Positions 17,165 through 25,591 are shown, counted from the stretch's first letter. The stretch: DNA of 46,753 nucleotides from an uncultured Blautia sp. (GCA_958367245.1 CATXEA010000025.1:1-46753); one strand, 5' to 3'. A program made the numbers and translations. Notes: generated by a model not told the origin, from the letters alone.

Positions 17165-17470
17165 ACGGGGAATTGTGGACAGTTCTGTTGGTTTACGTAA
17201 GATTATCCACAATTTGTGGATAACTTGTGGATAACTTGTGGAATATCTGCAAATATATCCACCTTTTATCCTCAGTTTTTACACATAAGTATCAAAAAAT
17301 CCTATAATTCCACCCTTTTCGACAGTGCATAAACTTATACACATATTTTTCCTGAACTCTGGTGCATAATCCTGTTTTATGGTAACCAAAAATGTACTAT
17401 CCACCGTTATCCACACTAATCCACATAGAAAATGTTGATAACTTTTTCAAAAAAATTTTTATGTGTCGAA
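17165..17470. other. oriC: Chromosomal origin, first DnaA-box cluster
   Basis: Perfect DnaA boxes TTATCCACA occur at 17203-17211 and 17407-17415 (plus), and 17215-17223 and 17226-17234 (minus), with near-matches at 17237-17245 and 17417-17425 and other CCAC-containing sites between. An AT-rich run follows at about 17430-17525. It sits between rpmH and dnaA, exactly where gene orientation switches from minus to plus. With the second cluster after dnaA this makes a bipartite origin like that of B. subtilis. Confidence 0.9.
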
Positions 17471-17486
17471 TAGTTCTAAATTTCCA

Positions 17487-17513
17487 TTGATAAAAAAGGG
17501 TATTTATTATAAT
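17487..17513 (+). promoter_or_regulatory. Probable dnaA promoter
   Basis: TATAAT at 17508-17513 with TTGATA at 17487-17492 (15-bp spacing, slightly short) lies within very AT-rich sequence. It is downstream of the DnaA boxes, so DnaA binding could autoregulate it. The predicted leader of about 120 nt contains the hairpin at 17557-17596. Confidence 0.5.
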
Positions 17514-17556
17514 ATATAAAAGGATATTTATGTCTTTTTGAAGAATACGTGCCTAT

Positions 17557-17601
17557 TGCATCCGGAAAATGACCCTGCCGGTCTTTTTCCGATGCATTTT
17601 T
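17557..17601 (+). terminator. Terminator-like hairpin in the dnaA leader
   Basis: The arms 17557-17574 and 17580-17596 form about 17 bp with one bulged C and one mismatch around a CTGCC loop, directly followed by five T. It has the form of an intrinsic terminator but lies 41 nt upstream of the dnaA start and downstream of its likely promoter. It could be an attenuator or a leader-stabilising structure. Confidence 0.55.
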
Positions 17602-17641
17602 ACTTATTAAATTGAAGTTAAATGAACCAGGAGAACCAAAA

Positions 17642-18997
17642 ATGAATAAAGTTGTGGAAAAATGGGACGAGATTTTACAGATCGTCAAAACAGAACATGA
17701 TTTATCTGAGGTTTCTTTTACTACCTGGCTGCAGCCTCTTAAAGTATACGAGGTAAAAGGAAACGTGGTTACGATCATTGTTCCCTCCGAACAGGTAGGA
17801 CTGAACTACATCAGTAAAAAATACAAGCTTCCTCTGCAGGTTACCATCAGTGAGGTAACGGGAATGGATTCCTGTGAAGTAGTTTTCATCCTTCCTGAGG
17901 ATGTGCCAAAGAAGGAAATTCCAGTATCCAAAGGGCTTTCCCAGGATGCCCGCTGCGAAGAAGCTCACCTGAATCCAAAATATACCTTCGATACTTTTAT
18001 TGTAGGAAGCAATAACAAATTTGCCCAGGCTGCTGCCCTTGCAGTTGCCGAATCTCCGGGAGATGCCTACAATCCGCTGTTTATCTACGGCGGCGCAGGT
18101 CTTGGAAAAACACACCTGATGCATTCCATCGCACATTTTATCATTGACCATGATAAAGACAGCAGGGTGCTTTATGTGACAAGTGAAGAATTTACCAACG
18201 AGCTGATTGAAGCCATTCGAAATGGAAATAATACAGCAATGACAAAATTCCGTGAAAAATACAGAAATATTGACGTCCTTCTGGTCGATGACATCCAGTT
18301 TGTTATAGGAAAAGAATCTACACAGGAGGAATTTTTCCATACGTTCAACAGTCTTCACAGCGCGAAAAAGCAGATTATCATATCTTCTGATAAACCGCCT
18401 AAGGATATGGAAATTCTGGAAGAACGATTCCGTTCAAGATTCGAATGGGGTCTGATCGCAGATATCACCCTCCCTGATTATGAGACAAGAATGGCAATCC
18501 TTCATAAAAAAGAAGAGATGGACGGCTACAATATCAGCGAAGATGTTATCAAATATATTGCAAATAACATAAAATCAAATATCCGTGAACTGGAAGGCGC
18601 TTTTAATAAGGTTATGGCTTTTGCCAAGCTGGAACAGAAAGAAGTTACTCTCGAACTTGCAGAGCAGGCTTTGAAAGATATTATTTCACCTGACGAAAAG
18701 AAGGTCATTACCCCGGAATATGTAATTTCCATGGTCGCAGAACACTTTGATGTAAGCGTTTCCGACCTTCTGGGAAACAAACGTAATGCAAAAATTGTAG
18801 TTCCCCGTCAGGTTGCCATGTATCTTTGTAGAGAAATCATCTCTACTCCGCTGAAATCCATCGGAAAAAGTCTGGGTAACCGTGACCATACAACCATTAT
18901 GCATGGTATCGAAAAAATAGAAAAAGAGATCGCAAGCGACGAAAATCTGAAAAACACCATTGAAACCTTAAAGAAAAAAATTAATCCACAGGCTTAA
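17642..18997 (+). CDS. dnaA: Chromosomal replication initiator DnaA
   Basis: 451-aa AAA+ initiator that binds DnaA boxes and melts the origin. The start is ATG 17642, with AGGAG 8 nt upstream; an in-frame TTG 17612 is unlikely. Domain I (1-75) has FTTWLQPL; the linker is short (about 85-110). The AAA+ domain has Walker A GGAGLGKTH (150-158) and Walker B LLVDDIQF. The C-terminal helix-turn-helix carries GNRDHTTIMHGIEKI, the DnaA-box-recognition signature. DnaA boxes flank the gene on both sides. Confidence 0.98.
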   Translation: MNKVVEKWDEILQIVKTEHDLSEVSFTTWLQPLKVYEVKGNVVTIIVPSEQVGLNYISKKYKLPLQVTISEVTGMDSCEVVFILPEDVPKKEIPVSKGLSQDARCEEAHLNPKYTFDTFIVGSNNKFAQAAALAVAESPGDAYNPLFIYGGAGLGKTHLMHSIAHFIIDHDKDSRVLYVTSEEFTNELIEAIRNGNNTAMTKFREKYRNIDVLLVDDIQFVIGKESTQEEFFHTFNSLHSAKKQIIISSDKPPKDMEILEERFRSRFEWGLIADITLPDYETRMAILHKKEEMDGYNISEDVIKYIANNIKSNIRELEGAFNKVMAFAKLEQKEVTLELAEQALKDIISPDEKKVITPEYVISMVAEHFDVSVSDLLGNKRNAKIVVPRQVAMYLCREIISTPLKSIGKSLGNRDHTTIMHGIEKIEKEIASDENLKNTIETLKKKINPQA

Positions 18998-19162
18998 ACT
19001 TCCTTATAAAGAACTATGTGGATAAGTTTCCATGAACGGGGTGTAAAGAATGTTGATAGAATGTGTATAAGTGTGTATAACTTTTGGGGACAAAAAACGC
19101 CTCCTGGTTGTACACAGGTTATTCACATACTTTAACCACAACTTTACACGAAGTTATCCATA
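18982..19162. other. Second DnaA-box cluster and dnaA-dnaN spacer
   Basis: Between dnaA and dnaN (18998-19297) are a perfect box on the minus strand (19017-19025) and near-consensus boxes TTATTCACA (19119-19127), TTATCCATA (19154-19162) and TAATCCACA (18982-18990, inside the end of dnaA). In B. subtilis the equivalent region holds the unwinding element. After 19162 there is a GC-rich CTACGGCGGTTACGGCGG stretch and a T run at about 19225, which may be a terminator or part of the dnaN leader. Confidence 0.75.
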
Positions 19163-19297
19163 CTCGAACCCCTTGTATTTACTGCCCCAAATGGAGTTTT
19201 TCACATATTCACACCCCCTACGGCGGTTACGGCGGATTTTTTCTTAAATATTATTTATAAACAAACCACTTTATCCAGAAAGGGAGTTATACACACA

Positions 19298-20413
19298 ATG
19301 AAAATTATATGTAACAAAAACAATTTACTCAAAAGCGTAAACATATCTCTCAAAGCAGTACCATCAAAAACAACAATGCCAATTCTTGGCTGTATCTTAA
19401 TTGATGCAACAACAAACCAGATTAAATTTACAACCAACGACATGGAACTTGGTATTGAAACAATTGTTGAAGGTACGATTGCAGAAAAAGGTATCATTGC
19501 CCTTGATGCTAAAATTTTTTATGAAATCATCAGACGTCTTCCTGACAGTGATGTAACCATTAAGACCGATGATAAATTTACTGCCACCATTACCTGTGAA
19601 AAAGCGAAATTTAATATTCCCGGAAGATCAGGGGAAGATTTTGCCTATCTCCCTATTATAGAAAGAGACGAATCACTGACTATCTCACAATATACCTTAA
19701 AGGAAATGATTCGTCAGACTATTTTCTCCATTGCTGTAAATGAAAATAACCGTTTAATGACAGGTGAACTGTTTGAAATTAAAAACAACTGTCTGAAAAT
19801 TGTTTCACTGGATGGCCATAGAATTTCCATTCGTAAAATGGATCTGAAAAACAGTTATTCAGACCGCAAAGTGGTTGTTCCCGGAAAAACTTTAAACGAA
19901 ATCAGTAAGATTCTTTCCGGTGAAGTGGACGATCAGGTCAGCATTTTCTTTACCAAAAATCATATTCTGTTTGAATTTGACCAGACTATGGTAGTTTCCA
20001 GACTGATTGAGGGAGAATATTTCAGAATTGACCAGATGCTTTCCAGCGATTATGAGACAAAACTTACCATCAACAAAAAAGAATTTCTTGACTGTATTGA
20101 CAGAGCAACTCTTCTTGTAAGAGAGGGAGATAAGAAGCCGATTATCATTAGCATCACTGACAATTCTATGGAACTTAAAATTGATTCAGCAATGGGTTCT
20201 ATGAATGAGGATATTGATATTGATAAAGAGGGAAAAGATATTCTGATTGGATTTAATCCCAAGTTTTTAATTGATGCTCTGAAGGTTATTGACGATGAAA
20301 CAATAAATATCTACCTTGTAAACCCGAAAGCTCCATGCTTTATCAGGGACGACGAAGAAAACTACACATATTTAATTCTTCCGGTTAATATAAACCAGAA
20401 TCAGGCGAGATAA
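19298..20413 (+). CDS. dnaN: DNA polymerase III subunit beta (sliding clamp)
   Basis: 371-aa clamp, the standard length, made of three repeated clamp domains (about 1-120, 125-245, 248-371). The beginning MKIICNKNNLLKSVNIS and end YLILPVNINQNQAR are typical. It encircles DNA and tethers the replicative polymerase. ATG 19298 follows GGGAGTTATACACACA. The next gene, an S4-domain protein, follows after 13 nt, giving the classical dnaA-dnaN-yaaA-recF order. Confidence 0.98.
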   Translation: MKIICNKNNLLKSVNISLKAVPSKTTMPILGCILIDATTNQIKFTTNDMELGIETIVEGTIAEKGIIALDAKIFYEIIRRLPDSDVTIKTDDKFTATITCEKAKFNIPGRSGEDFAYLPIIERDESLTISQYTLKEMIRQTIFSIAVNENNRLMTGELFEIKNNCLKIVSLDGHRISIRKMDLKNSYSDRKVVVPGKTLNEISKILSGEVDDQVSIFFTKNHILFEFDQTMVVSRLIEGEYFRIDQMLSSDYETKLTINKKEFLDCIDRATLLVREGDKKPIIISITDNSMELKIDSAMGSMNEDIDIDKEGKDILIGFNPKFLIDALKVIDDETINIYLVNPKAPCFIRDDEENYTYLILPVNINQNQAR

Positions 20414-20426
20414 GGGGTGTATAATT

Positions 20427-20636
20427 ATGCAGGAAATTTGTATAAGAGATGAATTTATTAAACTGGGTCAGGCTCTGAAACTTGCAGGAGTTGTGGAGGA
20501 CGGAGTAGAAGCGAAATACGTGATTGCGGATGGTCTGGTAAAGGTCAACGGTGAGGTGGATGTCCGCCGTGGACGGAAAGTTTACGAAGGCGACGTAATT
20601 TCTTATGACGGTAATGAAATTAAAGTAATCAGGTGA
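20427..20636 (+). CDS. S4-domain RNA-binding protein (YaaA/RlbA type)
   Basis: 69-aa protein almost entirely made of an S4 RNA-binding domain: IKLGQALKLAGVVEDGVEAK (about 11-30), then VKVNGEVDVRRGRKVYEGD. The counterpart in B. subtilis is yaaA (also named rlbA), always between dnaN and recF and implicated in ribosome assembly. ATG 20427 follows AAGGGGTGTATAATT. Its stop overlaps the recF leader (recF begins 4 nt later), so the two are probably co-translated. Confidence 0.92.
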   Translation: MQEICIRDEFIKLGQALKLAGVVEDGVEAKYVIADGLVKVNGEVDVRRGRKVYEGDVISYDGNEIKVIR

Positions 20637-20640
20637 GCGA

Positions 20641-21732
20641 ATGTATATTGAATCCGTTCAATTAAAAAATTTCAGAAATTATGATTCTCTGGAGCTTAAT
20701 CTGGATAAAGGGACGAACATCTTTTACGGAGACAATGCTCAGGGAAAAACGAATATTTTGGAATCTGTTTATCTGTGCGGCACAACAAAATCCCACAAGG
20801 GAAGTAAGGACAGAGAAATGATCCGCTTCGATGAAGAGGAGTCTCATATCCGTATGATTGTGAAAAAGGATGGAGCGCCGTACAAGATAGATATGCATCT
20901 GAAGAAAAACAAGGCAAAGGGCGCAGCGATCAATGGTCTTCCTATCAGGAAGGCCAGTGAGCTTTTTGGCGTGGTAAATATGGTTTTCTTCTCACCGGAA
21001 GACCTGAATATTATCAAAAACGGGCCGGGAGAAAGAAGACGGTTTCTTGATCTGGAGCTTTGCCAGCTTGACAAAATATATCTTACGGATCTGGCAAACT
21101 ATAATCATATTTTAAACCAGAGAAATAAACTTCTTAAGGATCTTTATGTGAATCCGGGACTTAAGGATACTCTTGATATATGGGATATGCAGATTGTAAA
21201 TTACGGACAGCAGATCATACGGAAGCGGAAGGAGTTTGTAAAGGAATTAAATGAGATTATTCATGGAATTCACAGCAATCTCACAGGAGGAGCGGAAGAG
21301 CTGGAGGTTCTTTATGAGCCAAGTGTCAGCGAGGAGAATTTCGAGAAGGAGCTTATAAAAAACAGGGACCGCGATATGCGGATGAAGCTCACCTCTGTAG
21401 GACCTCACAGAGACGATCTCTGCGTAAAGGCAAACGGAATTGATATTCGCAGATTTGGCTCTCAGGGGCAGCAGCGTACAGCAGCTCTTTCCCTGAAGCT
21501 GTCTGAAATTTATATTGTGAAACGTAAAATAAGGGATACTCCGGTTCTTCTTCTTGACGATGTATTGTCGGAGCTTGACAGCAGCAGACAGACTTACCTT
21601 CTGGAGAGTATCCATGATATTCAGACAATGATAACCTGTACGGGGCTGGATGATTTTATCAGCCACCGCTTTGAGATAAATAAGGTGTTTCATGTTGTGA
21701 AGGGACAGGTTTATGAACCGTATCAGAAGTAG
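20641..21732 (+). CDS. recF: DNA replication/repair protein RecF
   Basis: 363-aa SMC-like ATPase that helps load RecA at single-stranded gaps. The N-terminal MYIESVQLKNFRNYDSLEL, Walker A GDNAQGKTNILE (32-43), signature GSQGQQRTAALSLKL (about 274-288) and Walker B PVLLLDDVLSELD (about 301-313) are all intact. It starts 4 nt after the S4-domain gene. The remB gene and gyrBA that follow recF in B. subtilis are absent here; a separate promoter-like region and a TPR/AAA gene follow instead. Confidence 0.97.
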   Translation: MYIESVQLKNFRNYDSLELNLDKGTNIFYGDNAQGKTNILESVYLCGTTKSHKGSKDREMIRFDEEESHIRMIVKKDGAPYKIDMHLKKNKAKGAAINGLPIRKASELFGVVNMVFFSPEDLNIIKNGPGERRRFLDLELCQLDKIYLTDLANYNHILNQRNKLLKDLYVNPGLKDTLDIWDMQIVNYGQQIIRKRKEFVKELNEIIHGIHSNLTGGAEELEVLYEPSVSEENFEKELIKNRDRDMRMKLTSVGPHRDDLCVKANGIDIRRFGSQGQQRTAALSLKLSEIYIVKRKIRDTPVLLLDDVLSELDSSRQTYLLESIHDIQTMITCTGLDDFISHRFEINKVFHVVKGQVYEPYQK

Positions 21733-21782
21733 TTTTTGACAAAGAGCGACTGCTTATGATAAACTGGGGCTAAGACTGTGTA

Positions 21783-24197
21783 ATGATGAGTTTGGAGATA
21801 TTATCTCCGGGAAAGTTGGTGAATGTATTGGACAAAGAAGAATTTCGGATAAAACTTGAAGAAATTAATAAACTGGTTCAGCTTAAGGACTATAAAGGCG
21901 CTATGAGCATTGTGGACAGTATTGACTGGCGCCGTGTAAAAAATGTCCGCACATTATGTGTCGTAGGTGAAATTTATGCTGCGAATAAGCGTTATGAAGA
22001 CAGTAAGGAAATTTTTCTCCTGGCTTATAACCGGGCATCTATCGGAAAAAACATTCTGTACCGTCTGATTGAAATTTCATTGAAGATGAATGATATTGAA
22101 GATGCTGTAGAATTTTTCGATGAATATAAACAGGTAGCGTCAAACGATAACACGCAGTATATTCTGGAATATAAGATTGCCAGAGCGAAAAATGCGTCTT
22201 TAAATGAGCAGATTAAGATTCTGGAAGAGTACAAGGACAGAGAGTTTACTGAAAAATGGTCTTATGAGCTGGCAACCCTTTACTATAAAGCCGGGGATAA
22301 AGAAAGATGTCTTGATTTATGCAACGAGATTATTCTGTGGTTCAGCGAGGGCAAATATGTAACAAAGACTCTGGACCTTAAGATGCGTATGGGCGAGCTT
22401 ACAGGAGCTGAGCGTGAGAAATTTGAGCAGCAGTTTATTCCGAAGCTGATTACTCCGGAAGAGAAGAAAGCAATGGAAGAAGACGCTGCAAAGAATGGTC
22501 AGGAAGATGCAGCAGAAGCTTCAGAAAAACCAGAGAATAAACGGATTGAAAGCATTCGTCTGGATGAAAGAGATCTCAATAGTGTGGAGAGTCTTCAGGA
22601 AAAGATATCCAAAGGCATTCGCGATATTTTCAACGGCAAAAAGAAAGAAGACGATTTGGAAGAAACCCAGACCGATGAAGCAGAGGTTGAGAAATCTATT
22701 CCGGAAGAACTTATAAAAACAGGAAATACTGTTTCTGAACCGGAAAACGTACCTGCGCTTGAGCCGGAAATTCCGGGTGTGAAGCCTGATTTTTCAAATA
22801 CCATAAAAATGCCTGAGCTTAAGATTCCGGATTCTATGAAAAAAATAGACATTCCTCAGGCTCCGCCTATTTCCGCACCGGATATCACACAGGAAGAAAT
22901 TGCGGAAGAAAAGAAAAACTTTGATTTTGACTTTAATCTGGAGGATACCATTCTGGCAGCAGCTTCTGCGCAGGGAATCGAGATTCCGAAAGAACCGGAA
23001 GCAGATGAGACTGCCGAGATGATGGAGGAAGAAGCTGCAAATGAAGCAGAAGCTCCGGAGGAAGCAAAGGAGTCCGTTCCTGAAGATTTGAGGGAAACAG
23101 CTTCTGCACAGATTGGCCTTCAGGCGGAGAAAAAGCAGGAGATACCGAGACTTGAGGAGGAAGAGTTCCTGACGGAAGAAGATCTGCAGAGCGCAGAGGA
23201 AGAATTTCTGAACGGACCGGCTTCCCGAAGACCGGATTTTAATCCTACAGACAGCGATGAAGAGGATTTCCTTGGAAATCTTCTGAGCGAACAGGCAGAT
23301 GCGCTTGCGAAGGACGAACCTGTTTCCGACGAACCGCAGCAGGCTAAAAGAGCTCTCACAGAAGAGGAAGAGCTTGAGCAGTTAATCGCATCTTTCCAGA
23401 CAGGAGAGGAGACAGATCCTCTTGATATCGTTCCGCGTGAAAGACAGCTTCGTGATGAGGAGAAAAAAATATTTACATACTTCGTGAAAGTTCCGGGACT
23501 GGAAGAACAGTTGATTGATACTTTATGCGATGTGCAGCTTGCAGCATCGGATACAACTTCCAAAACAGGAAATATCATCATTATGGGCGGAAGAGAATGC
23601 GGAAAGACAAGACTGATTTCAGGACTGATTCCTGCAATCTGCAAGGAGCTCAACATAGAAGCATCCAAGGTTGCCTATGTTTTTGCAGACCAGATTAACG
23701 ATAAGGATATTCCTGCAATTGTGAAGAAACTTTCCGGAGGATTTCTTGTTATCGAAAATGCCAACCAGTTAAATCAGCGGACAGTAGACATGCTTGATAA
23801 GGCAATGGAAGCGGATACGGAAGGCATGATCGTGATTATTGAGGATGAGAAGATTGGTATGCGTAAGCTTATTGCCAGATTCCCGAAATTTGCGAAGAAG
23901 TTTACATCTATGATTAATATTCCTGTTTTTACAAACGATGAGCTTGTAAATTTTGCAAGAGTTTATACGAAAGAAAACGGATATACCATTGACCAGATGG
24001 GTATGCTGGCTCTTTATAATCTGATCAGTACAAACCAGAAGGAAGATGAGCCTATGAGCGTTGGCGCTGTGAAAGACCTGATCGATGCGGCGATTATGAA
24101 ATCTCAGGGCGGCATTCGTAAGTTTAAACGGAATATTTCCAAGAAACGTACAGATAACGACGGATTTATCGTTCTCTATGAGAAAGACTTTATCTAG
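21783..24197 (+). CDS. TPR-like protein with acidic linker and C-terminal AAA-like ATPase domain
   Basis: 804 aa in three parts. Residues 20-220 are helical repeats resembling TPR (EEINKLVQLKDYKGAMSIVD, VVGEIYAANKRYEDSKEIF, YELATLYYKAGDKERCLDL). Residues 225-560 are very acidic, Glu/Pro-rich and probably disordered. Residues 565-790 are an AAA-like domain with Walker A GGRECGKT (602-609), a Walker B-like GGFLVIENA (652-660) lacking the usual Asp-Glu pair, and a later stretch resembling CbxX/CfxQ-type AAA proteins. It is cytoplasmic; no signal or membrane segment is seen. The start is uncertain: ATG 21783 has no binding site, while GTG 21819 or TTG 21828 would begin near the conserved DKEEFRIKL. 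Function unknown. It follows recF and precedes ksgA. Confidence 0.8.
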   Translation: MMSLEILSPGKLVNVLDKEEFRIKLEEINKLVQLKDYKGAMSIVDSIDWRRVKNVRTLCVVGEIYAANKRYEDSKEIFLLAYNRASIGKNILYRLIEISLKMNDIEDAVEFFDEYKQVASNDNTQYILEYKIARAKNASLNEQIKILEEYKDREFTEKWSYELATLYYKAGDKERCLDLCNEIILWFSEGKYVTKTLDLKMRMGELTGAEREKFEQQFIPKLITPEEKKAMEEDAAKNGQEDAAEASEKPENKRIESIRLDERDLNSVESLQEKISKGIRDIFNGKKKEDDLEETQTDEAEVEKSIPEELIKTGNTVSEPENVPALEPEIPGVKPDFSNTIKMPELKIPDSMKKIDIPQAPPISAPDITQEEIAEEKKNFDFDFNLEDTILAAASAQGIEIPKEPEADETAEMMEEEAANEAEAPEEAKESVPEDLRETASAQIGLQAEKKQEIPRLEEEEFLTEEDLQSAEEEFLNGPASRRPDFNPTDSDEEDFLGNLLSEQADALAKDEPVSDEPQQAKRALTEEEELEQLIASFQTGEETDPLDIVPRERQLRDEEKKIFTYFVKVPGLEEQLIDTLCDVQLAASDTTSKTGNIIIMGGRECGKTRLISGLIPAICKELNIEASKVAYVFADQINDKDIPAIVKKLSGGFLVIENANQLNQRTVDMLDKAMEADTEGMIVIIEDEKIGMRKLIARFPKFAKKFTSMINIPVFTNDELVNFARVYTKENGYTIDQMGMLALYNLISTNQKEDEPMSVGAVKDLIDAAIMKSQGGIRKFKRNISKKRTDNDGFIVLYEKDFI

Positions 24198-24213
24198 TAC
24201 AACGAATAATAAG
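24194..24213 (+). repeat. Isolated MITE terminal sequence at the gene stop
   Basis: 19 of 20 bases match the reverse complement of the right end of the element at 4373-4392 (CTAGTACAACGAATAA here, TG for TA there). The TAG stop of the TPR/AAA gene lies inside it. The similarity ends before the ksgA ribosome binding site. Confidence 0.5.
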
Positions 24214-24236
24214 AAAATGAAAAGGAAGTAATGATT

Positions 24237-25112
24237 ATGGCCAGACCTTATCTGGGAAATCCCAAATATACCATAGAGGTGCTTCAGAAGTATAATTTCG
24301 CTTTCCAGAAACGATTTGGTCAGAACTTTCTGATCGATACCCATGTGCTGGAAAAGATTATTGCTTCTGCAAATATCACGAAAGATGATTTTGTTCTGGA
24401 AATCGGACCGGGTATCGGAACGATGACACAATATCTTGCAGAGGCTGCAAGGGAAGTAGCAGCAGTAGAAATTGATAATACACTGATTCCCATTCTTGCA
24501 GATACTCTTAAGGACTGGAACAATGTAACGGTAATTAACAACGATGTTCTGAAGGTTGATTTAAGACAGCTTGCTCTTGAAAAAAACGGTGGACGACCGA
24601 TTAAGGTAGTGGCGAATCTGCCGTATTACATTACAACGCCGATTATCATGGGGCTTTTTGAAAATAAGGTTCCGATTGATTCTATTACAATCATGGTTCA
24701 GAAAGAGGTTGCAGACAGAATGCAGGTAGGACCGGGAACCAAGGATTACGGCGCGCTGTCTCTGGCTGTGCAGTATTATGCGAAGCCTCAGATTGTTGCA
24801 AATGTTCCGCCCAACTGTTTTATGCCAAGACCGAAGGTTGGAAGCGCAGTTATTCGTCTGGAAAAATATGAAGAACCTCCTGTACAGGTAAAAGATGAAA
24901 AGCTGATGTTCGGGATTATCCGCGCTTCGTTTAATCAGAGGAGAAAAACTCTGGTCAACGGACTGAAGAATTCTCAGGAATTAAGCTTTTCCAGAGAAGA
25001 AATTGAAAAAGCGCTGACAGACTGCGGGCTATCTTTGAATATCAGAGGAGAAGCGCTGACTTTGGAGCAGTTTGCAGAATTGGCAAATGCATTTTATGAT
25101 TTAAAAAATTAA
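24237..25112 (+). CDS. rsmA: 16S rRNA dimethyladenosine transferase RsmA (KsgA)
   Basis: 291-aa enzyme that dimethylates A1518 and A1519 of 16S rRNA late in small-subunit assembly. The SAM-binding motif is VLEIGPGIGTMTQYL (about 53-67), and the catalytic NLPYYITTPI is at about 126-135. The start is ATG 24237, 8 nt after AGGAAG; ATG 24231 is too close to that site. It probably shares a transcript with the TPR/AAA gene and ends at a clear terminator. In B. subtilis ksgA is part of a different cluster, near rnmV. Confidence 0.96.
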   Translation: MARPYLGNPKYTIEVLQKYNFAFQKRFGQNFLIDTHVLEKIIASANITKDDFVLEIGPGIGTMTQYLAEAAREVAAVEIDNTLIPILADTLKDWNNVTVINNDVLKVDLRQLALEKNGGRPIKVVANLPYYITTPIIMGLFENKVPIDSITIMVQKEVADRMQVGPGTKDYGALSLAVQYYAKPQIVANVPPNCFMPRPKVGSAVIRLEKYEEPPVQVKDEKLMFGIIRASFNQRRKTLVNGLKNSQELSFSREEIEKALTDCGLSLNIRGEALTLEQFAELANAFYDLKN

Positions 25113-25126
25113 TAAAAAGACAAAAC

Positions 25127-25160
25127 AAAAAGCATCCGGTGGCTAGGCGGATGCTTTTTG
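25127..25160 (+). terminator. Terminator of ksgA
   Basis: 12-bp perfect stem (25127-25138 with 25148-25159) with a 9-nt loop. The right arm ends in five T, and the A-rich left arm may allow function in both directions. Confidence 0.85.
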
Positions 25161-25227
25161 CATGTTACATCTCGAATTTATTTTTTAAAAGGAAGGAGAG
25201 TTGATTACTTTGGGGAGTAATCAACAT

Positions 25228-25377
25228 ATGAAAAAGAAATTTTATAAAAATAATGTTGGCTGTATTATTTTTATGGTTACAGTATATAGGATATATGTGA
25301 GAGAATCATGTTTAAGTTATGAAAAAACTTTGAACAAATGTCGAAAGATTTATGAATGTGTCAGATTATGGGAATAG
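25228..25377 (+). CDS. Possible 49-residue peptide gene
   Basis: ATG 25228 to TAG 25377 encodes a basic 49-aa peptide with a short hydrophobic stretch (GCIIFMVTVY, about 11-20) and five Cys. An excellent AAGGAAGGAG lies at 25189-25198, too far from the ATG in sequence, but a perfect 9-bp hairpin (TTGATTACT/AGTAATCAA, 25201-25209 with 25216-25224) lies between them and would bring the two close. GGGGAG at the loop is a second candidate site. No family was recognised. It could be a real membrane peptide or a chance frame. Confidence 0.35.
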   Translation: MKKKFYKNNVGCIIFMVTVYRIYVRESCLSYEKTLNKCRKIYECVRLWE

Positions 25378-25540
25378 GACATGGAAGAATGGACTTTATA
25401 CAGAAATGGAAAAATCCGTAAGGGCTTTACTTAAAAGTACACATAGATAGAGTGGAAAAAATCCATGTACTATGTAATAATTCTATAAAAAAATAAAAAA
25501 TATAAAAATAAAATTGTGCAAATAAACGAAAGTTAATTTT

Positions 25541-25586
25541 AGTTTCATATACTGTTCATATTCTGTTCATAAATGATTGCTATTAT
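25541..25586 (+). promoter_or_regulatory. Activator-type promoter with three 11-nt direct repeats
   Basis: Three head-to-tail 11-mers: AGTTTCATATA (25541), CTGTTCATATT (25552) and CTGTTCATAAA (25563). They end 7 bp before TATTAT (25581-25586), which has the extended -10 TGC just upstream. There is no -35 hexamer; the repeats occupy its place. An 11-nt period places the repeats on one DNA face. This is the architecture of PhoB/OmpR-family activator sites, and the core resembles the E. coli Pho box repeat CTGTCAT. The regulator is inferred only. Confidence 0.55.
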
Positions 25587-25591
25587 ATATT

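Noticed and set aside
17702..18358. 218-codon frame opposite dnaA
   Set aside because: Shadow of the dnaA coding sequence.
21736..21763. TTGACA with TATGAT or GATAAA after recF as a promoter for the TPR/AAA gene
   Set aside because: Spacing is 13 bp to the better -10 and the 16-bp alternative is weak; left out as a feature although a promoter there is plausible.
21794..21808. Palindrome GGAGAT-ATT-ATCTCC near the TPR/AAA start
   Set aside because: Too short and possibly coding; it might affect start choice but no function can be supported.
23120..23668. 182-codon antisense frame in the TPR/AAA gene
   Set aside because: Ser-rich shadow of the Glu-rich linker; no start signals.
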